Below are positions 15,096 to 24,189 of a DNA stretch of 64,000 bases, piece by piece; positions within the stretch are counted from its first letter, which is position 1, and each line of letters begins with the position of its first letter. This DNA comes from Priestia megaterium NBRC 15308 = ATCC 14581 (lineage in GTDB: Bacteria > Bacillota > Bacilli > Bacillales > Bacillaceae_H). The notes below the pieces were generated by a model. The model ran no database searches. It saw only the letters and a program-made list of their open reading frames with translations, and was not told the origin of the DNA. The position numbers were made by a program, and so were the translations under genes. The stretch spans positions 1,302,001 through 1,366,000 of the forward strand of contig NZ_CP009920.1 of assembly GCF_000832985.1 (NCBI RefSeq), written 5' to 3'.

Positions 15096-16234
15096 CTTAC
15101 ATTCACCTCGATTAAATCAACATTGGTCCGAGCAATCTCATAACTTCCTAAGTTTAAGTTGCCCATTATAAAGTCATCATCTTCTTTAGCTACTTGAATT
15201 GTCACGTCTTCAATACCAGGTGTCTCATATACAAAGCTAAATAGTTGTGAGTAGACAACCTTCTCACCCATCGCCATACCAACCCACTCAGTGTCAGTAG
15301 AATCTCTTCCGCCGATTTCTTGTATGATTTTCTGCTTAATTTCTCCAATCCCATTACTAGGAAAGCTATTATTCGACTGGATATCAATTTTGATTCGAAT
15401 TTTTATATCAGTAGCATAATCAAACCTGACTGTATGCTCCGTTCCGCTAATATCAGTTATAATCACTTCTTCAGAACCGATAGTATCAATGCCGGCAGCT
15501 ATACAATTAAACAATGTGTCAGCCACATCTTCACGGTTTCCACCTAGTACATAAGCATGAACAGCAGGGTTCATACTTACTACACTTGATGAACGAACAC
15601 CTGTAGTGTTATTTAAACGAGCAATAATTGCATTAACTGTGGTATTCCCTTCAATTGCCGGAGAATTAATAAGGCGATTTCGAAGCTCCACATCTGTTTC
15701 TAGATCTCTTCCACCAGTAGCAGCTAGAAGATTTGTTACTGTAGAGATGTTTTCCGTAGGTTCTGCCTGTAATTTAATGGTTCCAGCAGCAACGTTCGTA
15801 TGAATACCCTTCTCAAGCGAAACAGCTTCACCACTCCCTTTTCCTGTCTCATCTAGCGTTACATTTTCTATGAGATAAAAATAAATAAATTTATCTGTAG
15901 CAAATTGAGTCTGTTCTTGAATCGTTGTATTAGGTACACCAGTAAAGCTTAGTTCTACATGAGATTCTGATTCCTGATCACGACTCATCGTTTTGTTAGC
16001 TGCTAATCGATCAAGTTGCACACCTTCAGCTTTACTAGAATATCCACTGTTATAAACCATTTCTGCTAGTTCCCATAAAGGCGCTAAGAAAAAAGCAAAG
16101 ATCATGATTAGAATACCAAATGGGCTTTTAGCTGAAATGTTAACGTCATTGCCGAATTTCTCTTTAAATTTAGTTTCTAAATCTGCCTTTAGATCTTGAT
16201 ATGTCTTACGTTTAAATCCTGTTTTATCAAGCAT
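15092..16234 (-). CDS. Baseplate J / XkdT-like wedge protein
   Basis: 380 residues. The start KTGFKRKTYQDLKADLETKF and the SAKSPFGILIMIFAF and GGRDLETDVELRNRL segments are characteristic of Baseplate_J proteins (P2 gpJ, PBSX XkdT). The protein forms part of the contractile-tail baseplate wedge. It overlaps the genes on both sides by 4-8 nt, indicating one late operon. Confidence 0.9.
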   Translation of the reverse strand: MLDKTGFKRKTYQDLKADLETKFKEKFGNDVNISAKSPFGILIMIFAFFLAPLWELAEMVYNSGYSSKAEGVQLDRLAANKTMSRDQESESHVELSFTGVPNTTIQEQTQFATDKFIYFYLIENVTLDETGKGSGEAVSLEKGIHTNVAAGTIKLQAEPTENISTVTNLLAATGGRDLETDVELRNRLINSPAIEGNTTVNAIIARLNNTTGVRSSSVVSMNPAVHAYVLGGNREDVADTLFNCIAAGIDTIGSEEVIITDISGTEHTVRFDYATDIKIRIKIDIQSNNSFPSNGIGEIKQKIIQEIGGRDSTDTEWVGMAMGEKVVYSQLFSFVYETPGIEDVTIQVAKEDDDFIMGNLNLGSYEIARTNVDLIEVNVS

Positions 16235-16580
16235 TTAACCCCACCTCGTCGATGGTTAATTCTGTTTCGTCTTGTTTTTGAATAGTTAACGATATTTTAA
16301 GGGTACGTCCTTCTTTAACAAAAGAAATATTCGTTACAGCCCCTATGCGGTCATCTTTAGAAAGAGCTTCAATAATGTCGTCTCTTATCTCTGCTTCACT
16401 AGCACCTTTGCTCAATAAATTATCATAAGATAAACCATAATCAGGATCTAAAAAGAACTCACCTTTCCGTGTCCTTAATATGGATTGAACGGATTGAATG
16501 AGTTCTTCATCACCTGATATCATTATTAAATTTCCATCCTTCATAACTAAATCACCATTTTCAAGTTTTGGTGAAATCAT
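16227..16580 (-). CDS. XkdS-like (DUF2634, gp25-type) baseplate wedge protein
   Basis: 117 residues with NLIMISGDEELIQSVQSILR and KGEFFLDPDYGLSYDNLL, the gp25-like lysozyme-fold signature without lysozyme catalytic residues. Located just upstream of baseplate J, as in PBSX. A second, clearly related protein is encoded in the immunity region at 46747-47214. Confidence 0.85.
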   Translation of the reverse strand: MISPKLENGDLVMKDGNLIMISGDEELIQSVQSILRTRKGEFFLDPDYGLSYDNLLSKGASEAEIRDDIIEALSKDDRIGAVTNISFVKEGRTLKISLTIQKQDETELTIDEVGLNA

Positions 16581-16909
16581 ACCTTAAACCTCCCAACAAT
16601 AACTGCATCATTCATGCTATGCATTCTGGAAAATTGCGGATCAAAAGGCTCATCACCTAAGTAATCTAATGCATAATCAGCAAAACTAACATATACAATA
16701 TCACCCACTGCTAGAGGGCTGTTATATTCAACATGATCAAGGATATGAGCGTCTAATACTAGTGCGTGTTCTTCCCCGTTTTCTTTAAATAGAGGCTTAA
16801 TATCGGCTGTATTCCCATGTACGGCTGTAACCCTAGCAGGAGCTGCTACATGAATGCTCGACTTAATTGCTTGAGCAAAGTTTAAAAAGAAATTCGTATC
16901 ATTAGCCAT
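16577..16909 (-). CDS. XkdR-like (DUF2577) baseplate protein
   Basis: 110 residues. Contains an OB-like beta pattern (ARVTAVHGNTADIKPLF, VGDIVYVSFADYALDYL) as in DUF2577/XkdR and P2 gpV-type spike-associated proteins. It overlaps xkdS by 4 nt. Assigned mainly from order between XkdQ and XkdS. Confidence 0.75.
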   Translation of the reverse strand: MANDTNFFLNFAQAIKSSIHVAAPARVTAVHGNTADIKPLFKENGEEHALVLDAHILDHVEYNSPLAVGDIVYVSFADYALDYLGDEPFDPQFSRMHSMNDAVIVGRFKV

Positions 16910-16911
16910 TA

Positions 16912-17739
16912 TTAGATCACCTGCACTTCTGTTTTGAAGTCAGAACCACTAGCTGTATGCTTTCCTTTTTTAGCACGATACTGACCATTTGCAGTCTTAC
17001 TTTTAATTTGAATGATAGAAGCTGTTGAAATACGATGCTGCAGCAAACAATTAACTGTGTATCCTTTTAAATCATCTTCTTCAAAAGGGTCAGGGGAACC
17101 TAATAGTCCAGTTGCCTCCTCTAAATTAAAGCGCTCGTCTGTACCTTCTTTAATTGAACGAATAACCAATGTACCTCTTCGATAATAAAGAGCTGCACCA
17201 CAATCTTTTACAACTTCTAAAAGGTTATTTAATATGTTCCCTGTTACTGTATATCCACTTTTATAAGCTGGATTCTTAGGCAATTTCATTTCTCCAAGAC
17301 GTATACCTAATGCACCCACTAACTTGCGAATGATAGTATCTGCCTTCGTGTTTTTACTGAACGCAATCTTTAGAGATTTTTTATCTGTACTTGTAGAGGC
17401 TGTTACCTTTACACCTGAGTAATCTTGTCCTTCTGTCATATAGATAGTTGTGATTTTATCTACACCATCTCGACTAGTCAAAACTCTTGATATCTTACCT
17501 TGCGAAAGAATACCATAGTCTGATTTGTAGCCTGCCTGCAATATCAAAGTGTTGTCCTTTTTTATATGATTAATAGAAGTACTGGAGAGATTGTAGAGTT
17601 TAACTGTAACTTCATTGGGTGTTGAATCATCATCAAAAGGAACTTCAAACTCAATATGAAAATTGTCATTAGAAAAATCAGCTTTGTAGTCCCCTTCAAT
17701 GTGGACCTTAATCACTCTTCCAAACAATTCATTACTCAT
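16912..17739 (-). CDS. XkdQ-like baseplate hub protein (gpD type)
   Basis: 275 residues. Beta-rich N-terminus (FHIEFEVPFDDDSTPNEVTVKLYNLS is the typical opening pattern) and a late-control-D-like centre (ILNNLLEVVKDCGAALYYRRG). It corresponds to PBSX XkdQ/YqbQ, the hub around which the baseplate forms and where the tape measure ends. It overlaps the preceding plug-like gene by 4 nt. Confidence 0.8.
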   Translation of the reverse strand: MSNELFGRVIKVHIEGDYKADFSNDNFHIEFEVPFDDDSTPNEVTVKLYNLSSTSINHIKKDNTLILQAGYKSDYGILSQGKISRVLTSRDGVDKITTIYMTEGQDYSGVKVTASTSTDKKSLKIAFSKNTKADTIIRKLVGALGIRLGEMKLPKNPAYKSGYTVTGNILNNLLEVVKDCGAALYYRRGTLVIRSIKEGTDERFNLEEATGLLGSPDPFEEDDLKGYTVNCLLQHRISTASIIQIKSKTANGQYRAKKGKHTASGSDFKTEVQVI

Positions 17740-18083
17740 ACACTTACCTCACTTAAATCTTCATCAGGTGCAATGTCATCAATAAATAAAAATGTTGTCA
17801 CCATAAAATTATCAAAGGTAATGCGCTTGGTTTGGTTAGATTCATCTAAAACCACTAATGACGGTGCTGGCAGTCGTCGATCAACAGAATCATGCCAAAG
17901 TGGTACATTTAATACAAGCTTTTCACCTAAAATAATGGCCTCATTATCTACACTATACAAATCCACTGTAAAAAAATTGCATGTTTGATTATAATTAACC
18001 TCCATCACAAATGTATCTGCAGCAAGTTCTATTTCAAATCGCTCAGGTAAACTATTCTTATTAATGGGAATGTAATCACGCAT
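17736..18083 (-). CDS. Baseplate plug-like protein
   Basis: 115 residues, beta-rich. MRDYIPINKNSLPERFEIEL and the conserved PLWHDSVDRRLPAPSLVVLD segment match the baseplate plug family found next to XkdP/XkdQ in contractile tails. No membrane or signal segment. It probably closes the tail tube at the baseplate. Confidence 0.75.
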   Translation of the reverse strand: MRDYIPINKNSLPERFEIELAADTFVMEVNYNQTCNFFTVDLYSVDNEAIILGEKLVLNVPLWHDSVDRRLPAPSLVVLDESNQTKRITFDNFMVTTFLFIDDIAPDEDLSEVSV

Positions 18084-18097
18084 GTTCTCACCTCAAT

Positions 18098-18640
18098 CTA
18101 TTTCACCCTTAGTTTGACACCAATGGGAATCCTACGGTCAGGGTACCCATTATATTTCCTTAGCTGTGCAATACTTGTGCCGTATTTCTGCCACATATCC
18201 CAGTAAGTATCGCCTTTCTTAGTGACATGATAAACAGCGCCTGTAGGTTTGTTGCTAACAGGCTTTTTCTTGCCACTGTTTTTTACTTTCACCCACGGTG
18301 TAGAGGCAATCCGCATTTGTCGCAACTTAATAGAGATATCTTTGCCGTTAGCATTATTTGAATCTACAGAGCCACTTAGATCCAAAATAATAACGTTTTT
18401 AGCAATATTACGACCGGTATAGGTTAGAATCGTACCATTTTTCATACATTTCTTAAGGTATTCGTAATCAGATTCATAAGAATCTCCATTTAAAACGCCG
18501 GAGAGTGAAAACTCATCCGGCTTTTGTTCAACATGATCTGTCATAGGGATACCTTGTTCTACAGGATAAGATGTAGCATCAACCGAAGCAGAATCATCTT
18601 CTTTTTCAATTAACAACTTGATGTTTCCTAAACGCGCCAT
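18098..18640 (-). CDS. XkdP-like LysM baseplate/tail protein
   Basis: 180 residues from the ATG at 18640 (AGGAGGGTGAAA upstream). N-terminal part (DEFSLSGVLNGDSYESDYEYLK) is the XkdP-like tail fold, the C-terminal 40 residues are a LysM motif (YHVTKKGDTYWDMWQKYGTSI). LysM proteins join the tube end and the baseplate hub. Follows the tape measure gene by 10 nt. Confidence 0.85.
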   Translation of the reverse strand: MARLGNIKLLIEKEDDSASVDATSYPVEQGIPMTDHVEQKPDEFSLSGVLNGDSYESDYEYLKKCMKNGTILTYTGRNIAKNVIILDLSGSVDSNNANGKDISIKLRQMRIASTPWVKVKNSGKKKPVSNKPTGAVYHVTKKGDTYWDMWQKYGTSIAQLRKYNGYPDRRIPIGVKLRVK

Positions 18641-18650
18641 TTTCACCCTC

Positions 18651-21600
18651 CTATACTAAACCTGAATTAATAAGAACCTCTTGGAACTTCTTGTACTGTT
18701 CCGCTAACGCTTCATCAATTTGTTCTCTTACACTCTTTTCGCCTTCTTTACCGCCACCAGTAATGGTTATGACCGGACTAAACTCGATGTTAATCTGACT
18801 AGAACCTGTGTCTCCAACAGCAAAAGAAGGAGCAGCAGATTCAGAGCTTTCCCCTGGATTACTAGGCACATTACTAGTTGTTTTCTTGAAGAAATCTAAA
18901 ATACTAGGCCATACCTTAGTTCCAGTAGGTAGGTTAGGGAATAGAGTAGCTCGATTTGGACTAAGCCCCATTTGTCCATTCGGAAGCATGAAGGGCTCAT
19001 TTAATCCACCATCACCAAGAACAGCATTACCTCCGGTATGAGAATTTGTACCATTTGCATACCAGTTATGGCTTTTCCACCATCTTAATGCACCACCAAT
19101 ACTCTTATAACGATCTTGGATGTATTTGATACCCCAATAGATGTTATTAGAAGGGTTAAATGGATCACCTTTGTAGTTAAAGTGTTTTAACTGCATTAGC
19201 CCTTTTGCTGTACCATCAGATGTTGGAGCGCCAACTGCTCTAGGATTACCACTTGATTCTTTTTGGATAATCCAGTTTAGACCTGTCTTCCATGCATCGC
19301 CAGATACACCGGCCCTCGCCATACCTGCAGCAATCCATTGTGCAAGATTTCCTTTTGGTGCAGCGCCATAAGAACCACTTTCACCAGCTTTTCCTTGCAA
19401 GTAGGTTAACGGATTGATGTAAGCGCCATTACGCTTAATTTTCAAGTCTAAGTGTGGTCCTGTGGAGAATCCAGTTGAACCAACTCGACCAATTACTTGC
19501 CCCTCTTTGACTTTTTGCCCCTGTTTAACAAGAGGAGCACTCATCATATGGATATAAGATAATAAGTCTGAACCACTTTGAATACGAACGCCATTACCCG
19601 CAGTGCTCGATCCTATAAGGACTTGTTTAACAATACCATCTGTTAGAGATTTAATTGGTGTCCCCTGTGGTGCGGCTAGATCCAAACCATGATGAACTCC
19701 GCCTTTATGGACTCTATCGTTCTTATTACCGTTTGGTGTAAAGTTTGTTGTAATACGGAAAGGACTTCCTAAATAATAACTCCCAATACCTGTGCCAGAT
19801 GCATCTCCACCTAGGAAAGAGAACTCTTCCATCTTCTTCTTAACAAAACCTAAAGCGTTATCTTTAATCTTTGTTATAGAAGCAGGAAAGACTTTATTAA
19901 ACACTTCACTGATGGCAGGTGGTTTAGGGACAAAGCTAGCAAATACCTTTTTAAGCAGCTTAGATGGTTCTGAAACATATGACCAAACATCAAGCGAAAG
20001 GTCTTTTACTTTATTAGCGCCAGCAACAGCTGTATCCTTAACAGCTTTTCCTGCTCCAACAGCCTTATCTTTTGCAGCTCCAGCAACATTTTTAGTTCCT
20101 TCCCACAGGTCTGATGCTACACTCTTAAAGGAGTTACCGTTACCTACATTTCCTTTATCATAAGCTGGTATCATACCAGATTGCATTAACTGTTGAGTTT
20201 GAGGACCAGAAAACACTTTAGTACCTTGAGGTAAATTCAATAATGTATCAGTTGCTGGTGACATCCCCATTGCACCACTAGGAGTGACATATAACTCTTT
20301 CATGCCACCATCACCAAGAATTGCAGGTCCACCAGGATGATATCCTGTACCAGTTGCATATTTAGGTACCCACGGATCTATATAAAAATCTGCACCGATC
20401 TTCTTCATGATCCAGTTTAGACCACCAGTGGCACCATTGATCATTTTCTTAAATCCGCCAAATACTTTGGAAGTAAGAGCCTCGATTCCACCAGTGACTT
20501 TTCCAGCCATACCTGAGATACCAGAGCCTATTTTTCCTGGTAACTCCTTAGCAGCTTTTACAACTCCCTTAAAGACACCTTCAACATCATCTTTAATCAT
20601 TCCGAAAAGTTGCTTCGTTTCAGAACGAGCTGTGGTCCAGGCTGACTTAATAGATGAACCTATTCGTCCTAGCATCCCTTTAATTCCACCAAACAGTGAA
20701 GTCCAAATGCCAACTACTGCATTCTTAAATCCAGTCATGATATTTTGACCTAGCAACTTCATAGCTGTAAATCCATATTGGACCGTATTTTTCACATTTG
20801 TAACACTGGCTTTAAAGAGCGAAACTAGACCTTGCCACAAACTAACAAATACGCTACGGAAACCCGAGAAGAAAAGCTTACCTGCACTTAGGATACGACC
20901 AAACATCATTAGGTTAATATAGTTCCATACTACCTGGATGGCCCCAAAGAACATCTGTTTTAAGCCTTCCCACATTTTACTGAAGTCTCCAGTAAATAAA
21001 CCTGAGAATACTTTTACAGCACCCATAATGACGTTTAAAGCACCGTTTATTATGCCTTTGATATTGCCCCATACCGACTTAATTAACATCAAAACGAGAG
21101 GCCATATGAATTGCATAATAGACCATATTGTATTCATGACTGTGCTTATGAAAGGGCTAATTGCTCCCCATATGTTTTTAACTGCTTGTAAAACTTGCTG
21201 ACCGTTATTGTCCCAGAACGCTTGTAATTGTACTAATTTTGCGTGAACAAAAGTAGTTACTGCAGACATCGCTTGATTAATATAAGGCTTCAAAAACCCC
21301 CATACTTCAAGCGCCTTATTTTTTATAGCAGTCCACCCACTGATAACTGCATTTCTGAATGTTTCAGAGCGTGTCCACAATAAGTAAAGTGCTGCACCAA
21401 GGGCGATAACGGCGGCGGAAACTAGCACTACAGTACCCATCATAGCAGCTAGACCTTCCACTAATGGACCAATAAACACCCACGCTGCTGCAAATGCTGC
21501 TTTTAAGCCCATGATATAACCTATACCTGCTGCAAGAGGAGTTAAAATAAGAGCAAATGTAGCAACTAAGTATAGAAACATTCCAGCAAGCTTAGTGATC

Positions 21601-23165
21601 CACGGGTTAATTTCGTTAAGTTTATTAACAAATTTTCCAATGGCAGTTCCTGCATCAACAACTTTAGCAGCTAACTTACCCCAAAATTCAACAAATGGAC
21701 CAACAGCCTCAGCCCAGGTGTTTTTAAATTCATATAAGGACGTACCAAGTGGTGTTAAAGAATCCTGTAATCCTTTGACCTTTAATTGTGTTTCCTGTTT
21801 TAACTTTTCAAGCTCTGTAGTAGCTGCTGTTCGCGCAGCTCCCATTCTTCTTCTCCACAGGTCTTGAATTTTTGCTAATTCCGCATCAGAAGCATTAGCC
21901 ATTGCTCTAATTTGTCCTTCTGTTTTAGGACCTAAACTTCGCAATTCAGCTATCATGCCTTGATCTACCCCTCTTTTCACGAGGGTTTGCATATTTTTAT
22001 TCCAGCTTTCAAATATCTTAACTTGTGAATTTAAGTTATTTATAATACGTTCTGGACTAGTATGAAATGCGGTAGCTTTGTCAAAAAATCCCCAAGTCGT
22101 AACAATTTCATGTGTTCTCTTTTTGACCTCTTGTTCGTATTTAGCCCATGCTTCAGCTTGAGCAGCTAAATTCTCTCCGACGTCGGGTCCTTTTGCTGCA
22201 TTCGCTAAAATAGCTGTAAATCCAGCCCATGCAACAGAGGTAACCATTGCTACAGACTGCATACGCATAACACCTTGTGTGATCATGCCAATCATATCTT
22301 GGAGCTCTTTCATACTAGCGTTAGGCCCAAGCATTTGAAGAGCTAAAGAAGCTGCACTACTTTCCCTTGCTAAGCGTGACAAATTAGAAGTAACTGAAAG
22401 TAATGGGTTGTTAACTTTCAACAACGAATTACCCATGCGGTCATAGTTCTTCGCTATTTTCTCACTTTGACCACTCATAGCTGACATAGTAGCTACTTGT
22501 TGAATGATACTTTGACGCATGGCCACATTGTTATTAATCATTTGATCGGTAGACTTCTTATGTTCTTTTCCTAGTCTCCGAATCTCATTCATAAAATCAT
22601 TAGTACTACCTGTGTAATTACCCATTTGAGAACCGAGCTTGTACATGTCATGCTCTGTCTTCATGATTTGCTGACGGTATTTCAACATGTCATTATGGTT
22701 GTTGATCATAGACCTACGCATTTCATTACTCATCGCTTGCCAATCATGGGCTAACTGAGTAGCACTTGTTCCGGCAGTACTCGCTAAGGCGCGAATAACG
22801 TCACTTTGGCGCCCTAACTGATTATTAAGAGCTTGAGATTCATCAATCATTCGCTGAGTAGATCGATAAGTGGAATTCATTTGGTTACTCATTTGCCGCA
22901 TTTCTTGTGTAGCCCGATTTGTATGTTGAGCCATTTGTTGCATTTGTTGATTAGACTGACCAAACGCCCTATTTGTTTGATTAGTTTGTCGACCTGTTTG
23001 ATTCATCTGCTGGTTCATACGATTCATAGAGTCACGCCACTCACGAGTAGCATTATCTGTTTGCTGAAAAGCACGTACAGTATCATTCATGTAACGATTC
23101 AATTCAATAACAGGTGCTAAATTAACACTAGGCTGAATTCTTACATCCAAATCACGAATGCTCAT
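18651..23165 (-). CDS. Tape measure protein with M23 peptidase-like and lytic transglycosylase domains
   Basis: 1504 residues. The first 240 residues are Gln/Asn/Met-rich coiled coil, followed by long amphipathic and membrane-like helices about 480-800 (IGYIMGLKAAFAAAWVFIGP). An M23-like domain lies at about 1130-1255 (HHGLDLAAPQGTP, SYIHMM, GPHLDLKI) and an SLT domain at about 1270-1370 (IIQKESSGNP, GLMQLKHF). The M23 H-x-H motif reads HLD, so that site may be altered. It sets tail length and opens the wall during DNA entry. Confidence 0.92.
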   Translation of the reverse strand: MSIRDLDVRIQPSVNLAPVIELNRYMNDTVRAFQQTDNATREWRDSMNRMNQQMNQTGRQTNQTNRAFGQSNQQMQQMAQHTNRATQEMRQMSNQMNSTYRSTQRMIDESQALNNQLGRQSDVIRALASTAGTSATQLAHDWQAMSNEMRRSMINNHNDMLKYRQQIMKTEHDMYKLGSQMGNYTGSTNDFMNEIRRLGKEHKKSTDQMINNNVAMRQSIIQQVATMSAMSGQSEKIAKNYDRMGNSLLKVNNPLLSVTSNLSRLARESSAASLALQMLGPNASMKELQDMIGMITQGVMRMQSVAMVTSVAWAGFTAILANAAKGPDVGENLAAQAEAWAKYEQEVKKRTHEIVTTWGFFDKATAFHTSPERIINNLNSQVKIFESWNKNMQTLVKRGVDQGMIAELRSLGPKTEGQIRAMANASDAELAKIQDLWRRRMGAARTAATTELEKLKQETQLKVKGLQDSLTPLGTSLYEFKNTWAEAVGPFVEFWGKLAAKVVDAGTAIGKFVNKLNEINPWITKLAGMFLYLVATFALILTPLAAGIGYIMGLKAAFAAAWVFIGPLVEGLAAMMGTVVLVSAAVIALGAALYLLWTRSETFRNAVISGWTAIKNKALEVWGFLKPYINQAMSAVTTFVHAKLVQLQAFWDNNGQQVLQAVKNIWGAISPFISTVMNTIWSIMQFIWPLVLMLIKSVWGNIKGIINGALNVIMGAVKVFSGLFTGDFSKMWEGLKQMFFGAIQVVWNYINLMMFGRILSAGKLFFSGFRSVFVSLWQGLVSLFKASVTNVKNTVQYGFTAMKLLGQNIMTGFKNAVVGIWTSLFGGIKGMLGRIGSSIKSAWTTARSETKQLFGMIKDDVEGVFKGVVKAAKELPGKIGSGISGMAGKVTGGIEALTSKVFGGFKKMINGATGGLNWIMKKIGADFYIDPWVPKYATGTGYHPGGPAILGDGGMKELYVTPSGAMGMSPATDTLLNLPQGTKVFSGPQTQQLMQSGMIPAYDKGNVGNGNSFKSVASDLWEGTKNVAGAAKDKAVGAGKAVKDTAVAGANKVKDLSLDVWSYVSEPSKLLKKVFASFVPKPPAISEVFNKVFPASITKIKDNALGFVKKKMEEFSFLGGDASGTGIGSYYLGSPFRITTNFTPNGNKNDRVHKGGVHHGLDLAAPQGTPIKSLTDGIVKQVLIGSSTAGNGVRIQSGSDLLSYIHMMSAPLVKQGQKVKEGQVIGRVGSTGFSTGPHLDLKIKRNGAYINPLTYLQGKAGESGSYGAAPKGNLAQWIAAGMARAGVSGDAWKTGLNWIIQKESSGNPRAVGAPTSDGTAKGLMQLKHFNYKGDPFNPSNNIYWGIKYIQDRYKSIGGALRWWKSHNWYANGTNSHTGGNAVLGDGGLNEPFMLPNGQMGLSPNRATLFPNLPTGTKVWPSILDFFKKTTSNVPSNPGESSESAAPSFAVGDTGSSQINIEFSPVITITGGGKEGEKSVREQIDEALAEQYKKFQEVLINSGLV

Positions 23166-23196
23166 ATTTTCCCTCCTTTCTTCGAATTATTTTTAG

Positions 23197-23436
23197 TTAC
23201 TTCACTTTATTAGCGTCATTCTTTTGCTTAATTAATTTGTTAAGAGCCTCATTTGCTTGCTGAAGCTGGTAAGGGGACATTTGGTAAGCCTCTGTGAGAC
23301 TAATCATTCCTTCTGCAACGGGCCTCCAAAAATCCCAATTATCCTCTACTTCTTTTTTTACGACGTTCTGAGGTTTACCCTTACTTTCCGTCTCGAAGAA
23401 AGGTAGAAGCCTCTGTAAATAACTCGTTAAATCCAT
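23197..23436 (-). CDS. Tail assembly chaperone, second frame
   Basis: 79 residues if started at the ATG 23436 (MDLTSYLQRLLPFF); the frame is open further up to 23472. It overlaps the preceding chaperone gene in the +1 (or -2) frame just before the tape measure gene, the place of G/GT-type chaperone extensions. WDFWRPVAEGMISLTEAYQM suits such a protein. There is no good independent ribosome-binding site, so it may be made by frameshifting. Confidence 0.65.
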   Translation of the reverse strand: MDLTSYLQRLLPFFETESKGKPQNVVKKEVEDNWDFWRPVAEGMISLTEAYQMSPYQLQQANEALNKLIKQKNDANKVK

Positions 23437-23665
23437 CTTTAGGTTCAATGCCCTTATCTTCATTGCCGTCAAAGTACTCCCAATCTACTTTTGGATCTAC
23501 AATGACATGTTTAAATAACTCTTCTGCCATTTTTTCACTAGAAAAAGTACCTCTGTCAGTTGTGCAACGATCTTGAATTCTTACTTGTTCTCGATGCCCT
23601 GGGAATTGCAATGTGTATTCTACGCCTTCAACTGTTACCTTTTTTTGAGAACCGATTTTAGCCAT
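23381..23665 (-). CDS. Tail assembly chaperone, first frame (XkdN-like position)
   Basis: 94 residues from the ATG at 23665 (AAGGAG 11 bases upstream). MAKIGSQKKVTVEGVEYTLQ and REQVRIQDRC are followed by an acidic C-terminus. Position between the tube gene and the tape measure gene is that of XkdN/gpG chaperones, which hold the tape measure during assembly. The 3' end overlaps the next frame. Confidence 0.72.
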   Translation of the reverse strand: MAKIGSQKKVTVEGVEYTLQFPGHREQVRIQDRCTTDRGTFSSEKMAEELFKHVIVDPKVDWEYFDGNEDKGIEPKDGFNELFTEASTFLRDGK

Positions 23666-23699
23666 TTTAAAAATCTCTCCTTTGTAATGTAAATATAAA

Positions 23700-23723
23700 G
23701 AAGCAGCCCTATTGGACTGCCTC
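23700..23723 (-). terminator. Intra-operon terminator after sheath and tube genes
   Basis: GAAGCAGCCC (23700-23709) pairs with GGACTGCCTC (23714-23723) using two wobble pairs, followed on the minus strand by TTTATATTT. A partial stop here would give more sheath and tube than tape measure mRNA. Confidence 0.65.
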
Positions 23724-23775
23724 AATTCATTTGTTTTTTTGTTATTTGGATTACGTCTAGAACGTTTCAATCAAA

Positions 23776-24174
23776 TCACTCTTCTGTATAGTCAAATACT
23801 TTAAACTGGAATTCACGGCCACCTACTTCGGTATCAAACTCCTTAGAAGGGGTTTTAACAATACGAGCCTGTGTTCCACCAGCCTTTTCTTTTGTTGTGC
23901 CGTTATTATAGTTAACCCATATAGGGAACGGCTTCTTTTGCTTTGCCTTTTTCATCAAATAAGGATACGAAGGTGATGTTTGAGAAAGTGTTAGGGTAAT
24001 AGTTCCTAACGTGTTATTACTCTCAGAAATAATAGCTTCTCCCTGAGCACTAACTTTCGTTGAGAAGAAATCCTCATCTTTTTCAGCTTGGATGAACGAT
24101 CCTTCATCATAGCCAGTCATAAAAACACTATCTACAATTGCAGATGCATACTTTGGATCATACGTACGTGTCAT
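23776..24174 (-). CDS. Tail tube protein (DUF3277-like)
   Basis: 132 residues. TYDPKYASAIVDSVFMTGY at the start and the GTITLTLSQTSPSYPYLM and REFQFKVFDY segments match the DUF3277-type tube proteins of contractile phages. Encoded 15 nt after the sheath gene. Forms the inner tube through which DNA passes. Confidence 0.82.
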   Translation of the reverse strand: MTRTYDPKYASAIVDSVFMTGYDEGSFIQAEKDEDFFSTKVSAQGEAIISESNNTLGTITLTLSQTSPSYPYLMKKAKQKKPFPIWVNYNNGTTKEKAGGTQARIVKTPSKEFDTEVGGREFQFKVFDYTEE

Positions 24175-24189
24175 ATTTGTTCAGCTCCT

